Shown: positions 43,007 through 52,311, counted from the stretch's first letter. The stretch is 64,000 nucleotides of DNA from an uncultured Clostridia bacterium (GCA_947628505.1 CANRAD010000012.1:1-64000), one strand, 5' to 3'. The notes: a model not told the origin generated them from the letters alone. Program-made: numbers and translations.

Positions 43007-43047
43007 TTTCCATACAATTATTTTATAACAATCCAAACAAAAATTAA

Positions 43048-43077
43048 GAGCGACGCAACATTTTGCGCCGCCCTTTT
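43048..43077. terminator. Bidirectional terminator tmcAL / rluB
   Basis: Imperfect stem GCGACGCAA / TTGCGCCGC with TTTTT on the plus strand and A/T-rich sequence on the other side. Confidence 0.8.
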
Positions 43078-43097
43078 TAATATTCAAATACACAACC

Positions 43098-43796
43098 TCA
43101 TAATGATTTGAGATAAAGAACCTCTTCCTTTGTCAATTTGCGGTAAGCGCCTCTGTCAAGCCCGCGCAAAGTCAGCTCTCCGATTTTTATGCGTTTAAGC
43201 AATTCAACTTCTTTGCCTATTGCCGCAAACATTTTTCTTATCTCTCTGTTTTTGCCCTCGGTAACGGTTATATGCACCTTTGTATAATTCTTATTGGTTT
43301 CAACGATATTGGCTTTGCATTTTTTTGTAACGTAGCCGTCGACTTCGATGCCGCTTCTTATCGGATTTAAATCCGATTCCTTCAACGTTCCTTCAACTTT
43401 TACAAGATAAGTTTTGGGAATTTCATTGGACGGATGCATAAGTTTTTGCGCAAGCTCGCCGTCGGTAGTGAGAATCAACAGCCCTTCGCTGTCATAATCG
43501 AGTCTGCCGACGGGATAGATTCTTCCTACGCCGGACGGCATCAAATCCAAAACGGTTTTGCGGCCTTTATCGTCGGAAACCGAACAAATGTAGCCTTTGG
43601 GCTTATTCAATATAAAGTATTCGTTTTGCTTTAAAGAAACGATTTTCCCATCAACGGCAATTTCGGCGCCGTCGGCAACTTCGGCGCCGAGTTTTGCGAC
43701 TTTTCCGTTGACCGTTACTTTGCCCTCTTCTATAAGCAAATCCGAAGCGCGCCTCGATGCTACGCCGGAAGAGGCAAGATATTTATTCAATCTCAT
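43098..43796 (-). CDS. rluB: Pseudouridine synthase RluB family
   Basis: 232-aa RsuA/RluB-type enzyme: S4 domain (MRLNKYLASSGVASRRASDLLI), catalytic Asp in PVGRLDYDSEGLL, and GKNREIRKMF. Predicted to isomerise uridine in helix 89-93 of 23S rRNA. Last gene of the scpAB-ytfJ-dac string, as in other Clostridia. No good RBS; a TTGATT-17-TAATAT sequence overlaps the end of the preceding gene. Confidence 0.94.
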   Translation of the reverse strand: MRLNKYLASSGVASRRASDLLIEEGKVTVNGKVAKLGAEVADGAEIAVDGKIVSLKQNEYFILNKPKGYICSVSDDKGRKTVLDLMPSGVGRIYPVGRLDYDSEGLLILTTDGELAQKLMHPSNEIPKTYLVKVEGTLKESDLNPIRSGIEVDGYVTKKCKANIVETNKNYTKVHITVTEGKNREIRKMFAAIGKEVELLKRIKIGELTLRGLDRGAYRKLTKEEVLYLKSL

Positions 43797-43829
43797 AATA
43801 AATAACCGAAAATAAAATTTATTTTTCAG

Positions 43830-44834
43830 TTATATATTATATAATTTTTCAACCAAAATCAAGTTATTACCGCTATAAATTTCAAGTTCGGCGTCATAAT
43901 CGCCGTCAAACCTTTTTTCGTCAGATAGTATGTTCTTTACTTTATAAAACAACTTTTCGGCCTTATTTGCCACAAAATTTATCCTTTCTTGTGTTTTATA
44001 TAGTACTTTATCTGACATAATAAACGTTTCGGGATTGATTTCTATAAGCGCATAATTGTTAAAACAATAATCGAGAATATTTTCGCTGCGCTCATACATA
44101 TCCGGACAATTCAAGACTACGGAAACGACTTGCATGCCGTTCCTCTCCGCCGACGACACCAAACATCTTCCGGCTTTAACCGTATATCCGGTCTTTACTC
44201 CGTTTGCCCCCTCGTAATTAAAGAGCATTTTATTTTTATTTGTGTAATTTCTGTATTTGCCGCTATAACTTTTTGAAGACACGATTTCTTTGAAAAATTC
44301 ATTCGACATCGCATATCTTGCTATATTGCACAAATCTCTTGCGGTAGTGTAATGTTCTTTATCTGGCAAGCCGCTCGGATTTTTGAAATTCGTGCTCAAT
44401 GCGCCTATTTCACGCGCTTTATCGTTCATTTTGCCGACAAAATCGTCAACGGTTCCGCTGTGATAGATGGCCAGAGCCGTTGCGCTGTCATTACCGGAGC
44501 GCATCATTAATCCGTACAGCAGATCTCTTATGTCGATTTTTTCGTCTTTTTTCAGATAAATGCTCGATCCTTCCACTCCGACGGCTTCGTCCGGAACGGT
44601 TATTATATCGTCAGGATTGCAATCTTCTATAATAATTATTGCGGTCATTATTTTTGTCGTGCTCGCCATGGGAAGTTTCGAATCGGCATTCGATTCTTCA
44701 AGCACTTTTCCCGTTGTCTGCTCCATTGCAATTTCCGCCGACGCGCTTGCGCTTGCAAAAACGTGATTTCCTGACAACATAATTCCTAATGCCGATGAGG
44801 CACATAAGCAAAAAAGTAAGCATTTTTTAAGCAT
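43830..44834 (-). CDS. D-alanyl-D-alanine carboxypeptidase (S11 family)
   Basis: 334-aa penicillin-binding protein with signal peptide (1-28). Catalytic S58-T-T-K61 (MASTTKI), SGN triad in MMRSGNDSA, and KTG in GVKTGYT. Trims pentapeptide stems of peptidoglycan; in sporulating Clostridia the copy beside ytfJ resembles DacB/DacF of cortex modification. Start overlaps the ytfJ stop. Second S11 enzyme in the window. Confidence 0.93.
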   Translation of the reverse strand: MLKKCLLFCLCASSALGIMLSGNHVFASASASAEIAMEQTTGKVLEESNADSKLPMASTTKIMTAIIIIEDCNPDDIITVPDEAVGVEGSSIYLKKDEKIDIRDLLYGLMMRSGNDSATALAIYHSGTVDDFVGKMNDKAREIGALSTNFKNPSGLPDKEHYTTARDLCNIARYAMSNEFFKEIVSSKSYSGKYRNYTNKNKMLFNYEGANGVKTGYTVKAGRCLVSSAERNGMQVVSVVLNCPDMYERSENILDYCFNNYALIEINPETFIMSDKVLYKTQERINFVANKAEKLFYKVKNILSDEKRFDGDYDAELEIYSGNNLILVEKLYNI

Positions 44835-45201
44835 TATCGGATATTTTTTTAACTAATTCGCCTGTTTTCTCTACAAGCGTATCAATAGCTCCTTCTTCCA
44901 TTTTCAATAATCTGCAACCGTTGCCGTCATCCACGAGAAAGCCTTGCGGTTTAACGGTAACCACGCTTCCGTTGCCGCCCGCAAGTTTAAATCCGTCAGA
45001 CTCTTTATATGTCTTGACATCGCCGTACTCTCCGCCGCCGCTCAAATTAACTATGGTTACCGAAGATACCGGAATGACTTGCGCGCCGCTGACGGTGATA
45101 ATCGACTTCCCGACCACGGTGTTTGCGTCGGCGACTTTTTCTATGGAAATTTGCGGCGTTTCAAAATCATTTTGTTTTTTGTTTTTGTTTTTTATGTTCA
45201 T
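44827..45201 (-). CDS. ytfJ: Sporulation protein YtfJ / GerW
   Basis: 124-aa GerW-family spore protein: GKSIITVSGAQVIPVSSVTIVNLSGGGEYG and the GGNGSVVTVKPQGFLV segment are characteristic. In Bacillus it is made in the forespore and needed for normal L-alanine germination. Strong RBS (GGAGAAG). Begins inside the upstream membrane-protein gene (35-nt overlap). Confidence 0.93.
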   Translation of the reverse strand: MNIKNKNKKQNDFETPQISIEKVADANTVVGKSIITVSGAQVIPVSSVTIVNLSGGGEYGDVKTYKESDGFKLAGGNGSVVTVKPQGFLVDDGNGCRLLKMEEGAIDTLVEKTGELVKKISDNA

Positions 45202-45712
45202 TTATCTTCTCCAAAATAATTATTAAAAATATTTTGCATACCACAATCAAATTTACAATCGTAACGATTTTCGCATAATATCTTACGCAACCGTGCTCTT
45301 CGTTCAAAATCGAATAATTTCTGAGTTTGGTATAATTTCCGCCGACGCTCATAATCTTATAAACCGCGTCGGAAAAAGCGTTCTGAATTAGCATTGCATA
45401 TATATTAGCTTCGTTTTTTGCGCCGTAATCGCCCAATTGCACGATTTTGAAAATGTATATTGAATTATAAATTTTAAATATGCTTTTTTTTAATTGCCTG
45501 TAATCGATTTGTTTGTTTTTACCGTTAATTTGCATTTCGTTCGGCTTGTTTTTTACCGTGTTGGCATTGAAAAAATTAATCAAACGATACGCGCCGATAT
45601 TGTAACTTGCGTACTTTTCTTCGGTATTGATATATAAATAGTTATAAAGATGAACGGGAAAAATCGTTATCGAAAATCCAACGGCCGCCAAGATAACCAA
45701 CGTCTCATTCAT
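45167..45712 (-). CDS. Membrane protein at the DUF2953 position
   Basis: 181-aa protein with an N-terminal transmembrane segment (residues 3-25), a polar middle, and a second hydrophobic segment near residues 148-168 followed by a Lys/Gln-rich tail. In Clostridia a DUF2953 protein usually lies between scpB and ytfJ; the position and KNEANIYAMLIQNAFSDAVYKI resemble that family, but the match is weak. Leaderless-type promoter (GATAAT ending 6 nt before the ATG) and no SD. Overlaps ytfJ by 35 nt. Confidence 0.65.
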   Translation of the reverse strand: MNETLVILAAVGFSITIFPVHLYNYLYINTEEKYASYNIGAYRLINFFNANTVKNKPNEMQINGKNKQIDYRQLKKSIFKIYNSIYIFKIVQLGDYGAKNEANIYAMLIQNAFSDAVYKIMSVGGNYTKLRNYSILNEEHGCVRYYAKIVTIVNLIVVCKIFLIIILEKINEHKKQKQKTK

Positions 45713-45718
45713 ACAATT

Positions 45719-45748
45719 ATTATCTGTAACGCAATATTAATTATGCAA
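45719..45748 (-). promoter_or_regulatory. Promoter abutting the DUF2953-position gene
   Basis: Minus-strand TTGCAT (45743-45748), 18 bp, GATAAT (45719-45724), 6 nt from the ATG. Confidence 0.5.
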
Positions 45749-45760
45749 AAGCCAAAAACA

Positions 45761-45791
45761 AAAAAACGGCGCATAAAGCGCCGTTTTTTAT
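45761..45791. terminator. scpB terminator
   Basis: Eight-bp stem AACGGCGC / GCGCCGTT with a 5-nt loop and A/T-runs on both sides; ends the scpA-scpB unit. Confidence 0.85.
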
Positions 45792-45798
45792 ATGAAAT

Positions 45799-46512
45799 TC
45801 AATCAATCTTTATTATTTCATCGCTCTCGTCGATAAAATCCGGAAGCTCATAGCCGTCTTCTGTGGATTTGGTTTCGGCGGTTTTTCGTTCTTCGCCTTT
45901 GTTCTGAATTCCCTCGGCATCTTCGACATACTCGTCTTTCTTATAAAGATAATTCGCGTCATCCTCCTCGGACAACAATGCCTGATTGTTTAACTCAGCA
46001 ATTTGAGCCATCAACTCGTCGTAATCCGGCAATTCGGCTATGGAATTCAATTTAAAACGCTTCAAAAAATTATCGGTAGTTTCATACATAATCGGCTTGC
46101 CGACAACGTCCTTTCTGCCGCATGGAGCAATCATATCAAGTTCCAATAACGTATGTATGGCATAATCGCAACTGACCTGCCTTATCTCTTCAAGTTCGGG
46201 CTTTGTTACGGGTTGCTTATAAGCAATAAGCGCGGCACATTCGAGAATGGTTTTGGTGAATTCCTTTTCTTTAATCGGAATAAGCACTTCGGATATGTTC
46301 TGTTTATATTTCGGATTGGAAGCAAACTGCAATTTACCGTTAAAGGTCAAAAGCTGAATACCGCTTTCCTCTCCGTATTTGTCTTTAAGTTCGCTTATAG
46401 CCGCATTCACGTCTTTCAATGTGCAATTCATCTTCTCGACGATATATTTTACGGGCACAGCTTCCCCCGAAGCGAATACTATTGCCTCAATTATATTCAT
46501 CAAATTGTTCAT
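45799..46512 (-). CDS. scpB: Segregation and condensation protein B
   Basis: 237-aa ScpB with two winged helices (IIEAIVFASGEAV; LEEIRQVSCDYAIHTLLELDMIAPCG, the family motif PxxEIRG varied) and an acidic C-terminal tail of about 60 residues. Partner of ScpA and Smc in chromosome condensation. RBS AAGGAAG; overlaps scpA by 26 nt. Confidence 0.95.
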   Translation of the reverse strand: MNNLMNIIEAIVFASGEAVPVKYIVEKMNCTLKDVNAAISELKDKYGEESGIQLLTFNGKLQFASNPKYKQNISEVLIPIKEKEFTKTILECAALIAYKQPVTKPELEEIRQVSCDYAIHTLLELDMIAPCGRKDVVGKPIMYETTDNFLKRFKLNSIAELPDYDELMAQIAELNNQALLSEEDDANYLYKKDEYVEDAEGIQNKGEERKTAETKSTEDGYELPDFIDESDEIIKID

Positions 46513-47299
46513 CAGAAACTTCCTTTAAATCCCACTCGGGATTGAGTTTAATATTGATTTTTCCGAAATTATCGACTTGTTCAACCATAATAAATTGGTG
46601 TTTTAGCATCTCCAAAAGCGCTTGAAACGTTGTAATAACTTCGCTTTTCGAATATGTTGAAAATAAGTTTTCAAACTCTATTTCGTTATTTTGAATAAGT
46701 TTTTCCCTTATAAAATTAACCTTTTGTTCTACGGTATAAGTATCTTTGGGAATTTCCTTAAACGACTCTTTTTCTCTCTGCAAACTCTCCCGTTTAAGCA
46801 TCATTGCGGCAAACGCTTTCAATAACCCGTCAACGGTAAAATCCTTATAAACTACGCGAACCGTATTCAACGATTGATCCGCTTCTTTAAATACATAACC
46901 GATTGTTTCGAGATCTTTGAGCTTAGGCGTTTCTCCCTTTATAAGCTCGTATTCCCTCTGTTTAAGCTGTTCGATAAGCTCTCTCTGTTCCTCATCCGCA
47001 TTGTCGCCGTTATCGACGTTCTCCTCGATGGCCGGAACCAGGCTCTTGGATTTGATATATATAATTTGAGCGGCCAAAGCAAGATATTCGCTCTCTTTAT
47101 CCACATCTCGTCTCGGCTGAGTTTTCATGTACTCTATATAATCGAGAAACTGTTCCGTAACTTTGGAAACAAAAACATCCTCAATCTTTATTTGCGCAAT
47201 ATTTATCAAATGCAACAAAAGATCGAGCGGCCCCTCAAAGTCATCAAGAACGGTATTATAATCGACTATCGATTCAAAATTATCGTAATTTTTATCCAT
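46487..47299 (-). CDS. scpA: Segregation and condensation protein A
   Basis: 270-aa kleisin: N-terminal Smc-binding region DFEGPLDLLLHLINIAQIKIEDV, central acidic stretch, C-terminal winged helix (VITTFQALLEMLKHQFI). Downstream of a site-2 protease gene (4-nt gap) and overlapping scpB. Confidence 0.96.
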   Translation of the reverse strand: MDKNYDNFESIVDYNTVLDDFEGPLDLLLHLINIAQIKIEDVFVSKVTEQFLDYIEYMKTQPRRDVDKESEYLALAAQIIYIKSKSLVPAIEENVDNGDNADEEQRELIEQLKQREYELIKGETPKLKDLETIGYVFKEADQSLNTVRVVYKDFTVDGLLKAFAAMMLKRESLQREKESFKEIPKDTYTVEQKVNFIREKLIQNNEIEFENLFSTYSKSEVITTFQALLEMLKHQFIMVEQVDNFGKINIKLNPEWDLKEVSDEQFDEYN

Positions 47300-47303
47300 A
47301 TGC

Positions 47304-48053
47304 TCAGAAAATGTAATATAAATTAAGCCATACTTCGGGTTTAATAATCAAATTCCAAAGCGCTCGCATCGGATATCCCACTATTTCAACTGCAAAATAT
47401 TGCAAATAGCCGAGAATATCAAAGTAATCGGCATACCACAGATTGGTATGTTCCGAAATTACAGTGCAAAGAAAACTTTCCAACACGAGAATTATCAGAA
47501 TATAATATCCGTAATTCCTGAGAAACCGCCTCACGGGATTTACCTGTCTCGTCAAAGATTCCACAACTCTGAATCCGTCAAGCGGGAAAAGCGGCAGCAA
47601 ATTGAAAAATGCAATGCAAAGCCCGTAAGCGTAAACATAGAAAAACGTTCTGTACGATATTTCGACAAGCGCGCCTACAAAAGCATGTTGCAGAAAATAA
47701 CTGTGGTTTGCATAATACGCATAATTCAATATGCACAGATAAATCGGATAGGCAAAAAAGGCAAAAATGAGATTTACGGTAACTCCCGCGATTGCCGTAA
47801 AAAACATACCGCTCCTGTATCGTCTGAAATTAGCGGGATTTACGGGCACGGGTTTTGCCCAACCGAATCCGGCAAAAACGCATAAGATAAAGCCGAAAGG
47901 ATCGATATGCTTTATCGGATTTAACGTAAGCCTGCCATTCATCCTTGCCGTAGCGTCTCCGCACTTATCGGCGACATAGGCATGAGCAAATTCATGCGGC
48001 ACAAATATTAATATAACCGCTATAAGCGACGCAACAATGTCAACGATGTTCAT
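47304..48053 (-). CDS. Site-2-type membrane metalloprotease (M50)
   Basis: 249-aa polytopic protein. Zinc motif HEFAH (residues 20-24) in the first helix, and the distal metal ligand in FNLLPLFPLDG. Five to six hydrophobic segments. Such small M50 proteins occur next to scpA in many Clostridia; substrate unknown. Not SpoIVFB-like in context. Starts at ATGA overlap with lysA. Confidence 0.9.
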   Translation of the reverse strand: MNIVDIVASLIAVILIFVPHEFAHAYVADKCGDATARMNGRLTLNPIKHIDPFGFILCVFAGFGWAKPVPVNPANFRRYRSGMFFTAIAGVTVNLIFAFFAYPIYLCILNYAYYANHSYFLQHAFVGALVEISYRTFFYVYAYGLCIAFFNLLPLFPLDGFRVVESLTRQVNPVRRFLRNYGYYILIILVLESFLCTVISEHTNLWYADYFDILGYLQYFAVEIVGYPMRALWNLIIKPEVWLNLYYIF

Positions 48054-49375
48054 TTAAGTCTGTCCGGAACCACGTCATTTCTCACAAGATCCTCGTATGT
48101 CTGCGGCTTGACTATGTAATCCGCGGCCCCTTTATAAACGAGCACTGCCGCCGGCACGAAATTTCTGTTATAGTTGCTGGCCATTGAATAATTATATGCG
48201 CCGGTCGTTAACACGGCAAGAATATCTCCCGTTTTTGCGACCGGAAGAGGCACGTTTACCGCAATAAGATCTCCGCTTTCACAGCATTTACCGGCAATGG
48301 ATACTTGTTCAGTACACAATTCCGTCGCTCTGTTCGCCAATAGAACCGAGTATTTCGATTGATACAACGCATATCTCGGATTATCAAACATACCGCCGTC
48401 TATCGACACATATTTCCTGACGCCGGGTATTTCCTTGATTGCACCTACCGTGTAAAGCGTTACGCCGGCTTCTGCGACAATCGAACGTCCCGGCTCTATT
48501 AAAAGATACGGCTCGCTTATCCCAATTTCGGCAGATTTTTTCTTTATCGTATCTATAACGGCTTTCAGATATTCCGCATAATCGGAAAGTTGCAGTTTCG
48601 GATCCTCGTCGGTATACCAAACTCCGAAACCGCCGCCCATATTTATCGTATCTGCGGTGAAACCGATTGAATTCTTTATATCCCCGACGAAATTCATCAT
48701 TTTTTCGGCGGCAAGAACGAAAGACTGCTTTTCGAATATTTGCGAGCCGATATGACAGTGATATCCGCGTAATCTGAGATGACTTTTCGACAACACGTAA
48801 GCGGTTATGTCTTTTGCCGCGCCGTCCGAAACCGAAAATCCGAATTTACTGTCGGTACGCGCCGTCTGGATAAATTCATGCGTATGCGCTACCACGCCGG
48901 GATTTATTCTTATGAGCACGTTCTGAGTTATGCCGCGGTCGGCGGCAAGTTCGTCTATAACATCGGCTTCGCCGTAAGAATCAACTACTATGGTGCCGAT
49001 TTTATGGTTTACGGCATATATCAACTCGCTCAAAAGTTTGTTGTTGCCGTGCATATAAACTTTCTGCGCCGGGAAACCTGCTTCCATTGCGGTATAAAAT
49101 TCGCCGCCGGACACGACGTCGACTCCAAGCCCTTCGGAATCTGCGATTTTATACATTGCTTTGCACGAAAAAGCTTTTGACGCATACAATACAAGTCCGT
49201 TGCCGCCGTATTCTTTTAAAATGGTTTTTTTATAGACGCGCATCATATTTCTTATGTGCTCTTCGTCAAACACATAAAGCGGAGTTCCGTACTTCTCCGC
49301 AAGTGAGACGGCGTCCGCTCCGCCTATCTCGAGATGCCCTTTATCATTTATTTTAAGAGTGCTGCGCTTATTCAT
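48050..49375 (-). CDS. lysA: Diaminopimelate decarboxylase
   Basis: 441-aa fold type III PLP enzyme, last step of lysine synthesis. PLP lysine in LYASKAFSCKAM (residue ~66), HCHIGSQ, NMGGGFGVWYT, and CESGDL at the dimer active site (ccESGD). First gene of a lysA-M50-scpAB string with its own promoter; the leader (about 25 nt) is too short for a lysine riboswitch. Confidence 0.97.
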   Translation of the reverse strand: MNKRSTLKINDKGHLEIGGADAVSLAEKYGTPLYVFDEEHIRNMMRVYKKTILKEYGGNGLVLYASKAFSCKAMYKIADSEGLGVDVVSGGEFYTAMEAGFPAQKVYMHGNNKLLSELIYAVNHKIGTIVVDSYGEADVIDELAADRGITQNVLIRINPGVVAHTHEFIQTARTDSKFGFSVSDGAAKDITAYVLSKSHLRLRGYHCHIGSQIFEKQSFVLAAEKMMNFVGDIKNSIGFTADTINMGGGFGVWYTDEDPKLQLSDYAEYLKAVIDTIKKKSAEIGISEPYLLIEPGRSIVAEAGVTLYTVGAIKEIPGVRKYVSIDGGMFDNPRYALYQSKYSVLLANRATELCTEQVSIAGKCCESGDLIAVNVPLPVAKTGDILAVLTTGAYNYSMASNYNRNFVPAAVLVYKGAADYIVKPQTYEDLVRNDVVPDRLK

Positions 49376-49409
49376 AGAATTTTCGACTCTCCAAACTTTC
49401 GTTTATGAT

Positions 49410-49438
49410 ATTTTAACAAAATATGGCATAATAGTCAA
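49410..49438 (-). promoter_or_regulatory. lysA promoter
   Basis: Minus-strand TTGACT (49433-49438), 17 bp, TAAAAT (49410-49415); GGAGAG RBS follows. Confidence 0.75.
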
Positions 49439-49470
49439 ATGAATAATGACGGTATATAATCAAAAACACA

Positions 49471-49498
49471 AAATAAAGCGCACGAGCAAATCGTGCGC
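49471..49498 (-). terminator. dacF terminator
   Basis: Eight-bp stem GCGCACGA / TCGTGCGC, then TTTATTTTG on the minus strand. Confidence 0.85.
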
Positions 49499-49528
49499 CT
49501 CAAGATATTGTTATACGTTTTTGCTATA

Positions 49529-50698
49529 TTAAATTGCCCATTGAGAAGCGTTATATTTGAAATAATCGGCAAATCCCGCTTTGTCTACGGACTCCGCCGC
49601 AACGACTTCAACTTCATCGGCAAGCACCCCGTTTTTATATACTTCTATTTTCCCCACGATGTCGTCGCGCGCAATCGGCGCTTTAACTTTAAAATCGGTA
49701 ACTTTGTAAGTTATTTCGGGCGAGCTGTCATTTGCGGAAAAAATATATGAATTTCTTTCCGGGCGCACTTCATAATCCTGTTTTTTGCCGCCAACCACGC
49801 AGAATTTGTCGTTTAACGTAATGTCTTTGTCGAGTATTATTTTATTCTTATAATTGGCAAACCCGTAATCGAACATATTTACGGTCGACTTGAATCTGTC
49901 GTCGCTTGAAGAGGCGCCGAGAACCACCGAAACAAGTCTTAAATTATTTTTCTTGGCCGTTGCGGCAAGGCAAAAGCCAGCTTCGTTCGTAAATCCCGTC
50001 TTGCCGCCGTCGCAAACCGGATATTTCTTAACCAATTTATTCGTGTTTGTCATGCTGGTTGTTCTGTTGTCCGGATGGACGAAATCTTCAAGCCATATTT
50101 TGCTGTATTTGAAATAATCTTCGTTTTTTATCAGATTGGCAAACATTGCCGCAACGTCTTTTGCACATGAATACTGCGTTTCTTTAGGTAGTCCCGTGCA
50201 ATTAGAAAACAATGTATCGGAGCAGCCCAACTCTTCCGCCTTTTTGTTCATTAAACTCACAAATTGCTCTTCGCTGCCGGCAATCGTTTCTGACATTGCG
50301 ACGCAGCTGTCGTTTGCCGACGCAACCACTATACTTTTGATAAGCTGGTCGACGGAATACTCGCAACCGCTTTCCAAAAACACCTGCGAGCCTCCCATTC
50401 CCGCCGCCCTGTCGCTTACGACTACTATATCGTCCAAGGCAATATCGCCCTTTGATAATGCGTCAAAGCAAAGAGTTAAAGTCATGACTTTGCATACGCT
50501 TGCAATCGGCATACGCGCGGTCTCGTTTTCTTTATAGATGCATTCGCCCGAAACACTGTCCATAAGATACGCGGATTTGCAACCCTTTGTCAACGCGGGC
50601 GGTTCGTTTTTAATTTCGGAATCGACGGTAAATCCTGAAAACGGCACAACCGCCGCAAGAATACAAGACGAAATCAATAATCCCAATAACTTTTTCAT
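49529..50698 (-). CDS. D-alanyl-D-alanine carboxypeptidase (DacF/PBP5 type)
   Basis: 389-aa S11 peptidase: signal peptide (1-24), catalytic S67-V-C-K70, SAN triad (VASANDSCV), KTG (GGKTGFTNEAG), and the C-terminal PBP5_C beta domain. Position downstream of spoIVB and the SpoIIM-like gene suggests the sporulation DacF. No SD; TATACT ends 6 nt before the ATG, so the mRNA looks leaderless. Confidence 0.93.
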   Translation of the reverse strand: MKKLLGLLISSCILAAVVPFSGFTVDSEIKNEPPALTKGCKSAYLMDSVSGECIYKENETARMPIASVCKVMTLTLCFDALSKGDIALDDIVVVSDRAAGMGGSQVFLESGCEYSVDQLIKSIVVASANDSCVAMSETIAGSEEQFVSLMNKKAEELGCSDTLFSNCTGLPKETQYSCAKDVAAMFANLIKNEDYFKYSKIWLEDFVHPDNRTTSMTNTNKLVKKYPVCDGGKTGFTNEAGFCLAATAKKNNLRLVSVVLGASSSDDRFKSTVNMFDYGFANYKNKIILDKDITLNDKFCVVGGKKQDYEVRPERNSYIFSANDSSPEITYKVTDFKVKAPIARDDIVGKIEVYKNGVLADEVEVVAAESVDKAGFADYFKYNASQWAI

Positions 50699-50704
50699 GC
50701 AAAT

Positions 50705-50734
50705 AGTATACGGAATTAAAGTTTATTTATACAA
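50705..50734 (-). promoter_or_regulatory. dacF promoter (leaderless type)
   Basis: Minus-strand TTGTAT (50729-50734), 18 bp, TATACT (50705-50710), then 6 nt and ATG 50698. Overlaps the end of the upstream gene. Confidence 0.55.
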
Positions 50735-51269
50735 TTGAAATCAGCACTCTGAATACCACGTTAATGAGCAAAGCATATAAAATCAAATCGATAACCGAAA
50801 TTATTACGGGCAAGATAAAGATATATTTTCTATTGATTTTCTTGCAACATTCACCCAAAACGAAACATAACCCTATCGAAACAAGCGAAGCCGGAAGGAA
50901 TACGAAAAGCGTTACGATAATCCCGCCGAAAGCGCTTGCGCTCACTAAAATCACAGTATATACGCCGAAAAACAGTCCTCTTAAAAATACAAATACAAGA
51001 GTTACATATTTGAATTTCGTAAAAACGCAAATAAAGAGAAAGATGTAAAGATAAATGAGGTCGGTCAGAAGATGACCGATTAGAAGCGTTGTGTTTTTAA
51101 AATTAAATACGTTAAAAACATAATCAAACGCCAAATTTCTGAAATAAATGTTCGTTGTAACGGGTTTGTATAGTACTATGCCACATATAATCGAGCAAAT
51201 AAGCGTTATTAAAAATGCAAAAAAATATTTTTTATCGCATTTCAGGCTTTCAAAATTCAAATTCCTCAT
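50727..51269 (-). CDS. SpoIIM-like sporulation membrane protein
   Basis: About 180-aa protein with five hydrophobic segments. The block FVFLRGLFFGVYTVILV...FGGIIVTLFVFLPASLV lines up by eye with the conserved region of SpoIIM (G-x3-G, G-x-I, then LPxxL), part of the DMP peptidoglycan-hydrolase complex driving engulfment. Identity is low, so this is a suggestion supported by location next to spoIVB and dacF. ATG 51269 (an upstream TTG is at 51275) lies inside a 14-bp inverted repeat. Confidence 0.55.
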   Translation of the reverse strand: MRNLNFESLKCDKKYFFAFLITLICSIICGIVLYKPVTTNIYFRNLAFDYVFNVFNFKNTTLLIGHLLTDLIYLYIFLFICVFTKFKYVTLVFVFLRGLFFGVYTVILVSASAFGGIIVTLFVFLPASLVSIGLCFVLGECCKKINRKYIFILPVIISVIDLILYALLINVVFRVLISIV

Positions 51270-51290
51270 ATACAATTATATGAGGAATTT
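51259..51290 (-). repeat. 14-bp inverted repeat between spoIVB and the SpoIIM-like gene
   Basis: AAATTCCTCATATA (51259-51272) and TATATGAGGAATTT (51277-51290) are perfect reverse complements with a CAAT loop. In the transcript it buries the start codon of the downstream gene; the T-run is too weak for a strong terminator. Confidence 0.7.
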
Positions 51291-51294
51291 ACTC

Positions 51295-52311
51295 TTAATA
51301 TGAACCGAGCATTTTATCTATTCCTATTCCGTAACCCCTTGACGGATCGTTAACAAAAACATGAGTTACGGCACCAATCAGCTTTCCGTTTTGAACTATT
51401 GGACTCCCGCTCATTCCCTGAACAATTCCGCCTGTTTTTTCCAACAATCTTTCGTCGTCGATTTTAATTACGAAATTTCTGTTTTCTTTGTTGTCTTTAT
51501 CTATTTTAACTATGGATATTTTATACTTGTCCGTTTCCTTACCCATAATAGTGGTATAAATATAAGCCGATCCCATTTTGGTTTCCGACAGCGGCGCCTT
51601 TTTCACTCTGATAAAGTCCGAATAATCAAAATTTTCCGATAAATTGCCGAATACGCCGCAAGAGCAATTGAGTTTTGCGCTTCCGATGACGACGCCGCTT
51701 TCGAACGCCCCTCTCAGTTCTCCGGGCACGCCCCGCATGCCTTTTTTAACATCATAAATTACGCTGCCAACCAACGTTCCGCCGTTTATTTCAATTAAGC
51801 TGTTCTGCGCGTCGGTAACGGGATGCCCCAGCGAAGCAAATTTTTTGTGTTGTCCGTCAATATAAGTAACCGTTCCGATGCCGTTGATACTGTCTTTTAC
51901 AAGAACCCCGAGTTTTTTATCGCCGGAACCTATTTCTTTTGCCGGATCAACGTTTATGTCAATGGCTTCTCCGCCTCTTTTTAAAGTTATGACGTATTTC
52001 CGATATTCTCTCGAAACGATTTTGTTTATGTCGGCTGTCTCGTTAACCTCTTCCCCGTTGATTTTGTCTATTATGTCTCCGGCTCTGATTCCGGCTTCCC
52101 TCGCCGGCGAGCGCACACCGTCGTCGGTTACGACGTCGCATATTCCTATTACTTCTACATTTGTCGTATTCAAAACAAACCCCGCCGGAAATCCTCCGAG
52201 ATACAGATAATCCTCATCTGCGGAGGCAAATATCGGCGAAAAAGAATAAACGCAGGCAACTATTGCTAAAATCAAGGCAAAATATTTTAAAACTTTCTTG
52301 CAGTAAGACAT
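51295..52311 (-). CDS. spoIVB: SpoIVB peptidase
   Basis: S55 serine peptidase that signals from forespore to mother cell to activate pro-sigma-K processing. 338 aa from ATG 52311: membrane anchor (8-30), PDZ domain (SPAREAGIRAGDIIDKING near 70-130), peptidase domain with His in SLGHPVTD and Ser in GIVQGMSGSP. The usual next gene, spo0A, is absent; a SpoIIM-like gene and dacF follow. No SD; a -10-like CACAAT ends 6 nt before the ATG. Confidence 0.93.
   Translation of the reverse strand: MSYCKKVLKYFALILAIVACVYSFSPIFASADEDYLYLGGFPAGFVLNTTNVEVIGICDVVTDDGVRSPAREAGIRAGDIIDKINGEEVNETADINKIVSREYRKYVITLKRGGEAIDINVDPAKEIGSGDKKLGVLVKDSINGIGTVTYIDGQHKKFASLGHPVTDAQNSLIEINGGTLVGSVIYDVKKGMRGVPGELRGAFESGVVIGSAKLNCSCGVFGNLSENFDYSDFIRVKKAPLSETKMGSAYIYTTIMGKETDKYKISIVKIDKDNKENRNFVIKIDDERLLEKTGGIVQGMSGSPIVQNGKLIGAVTHVFVNDPSRGYGIGIDKMLGSY

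Noticed and set aside
45167-45712. Treating the 181-aa frame as spurious
   Set aside because: It is SD-less but has a promoter-like sequence at the right distance, a plausible membrane topology and the expected syntenic slot, so it was kept at reduced confidence.
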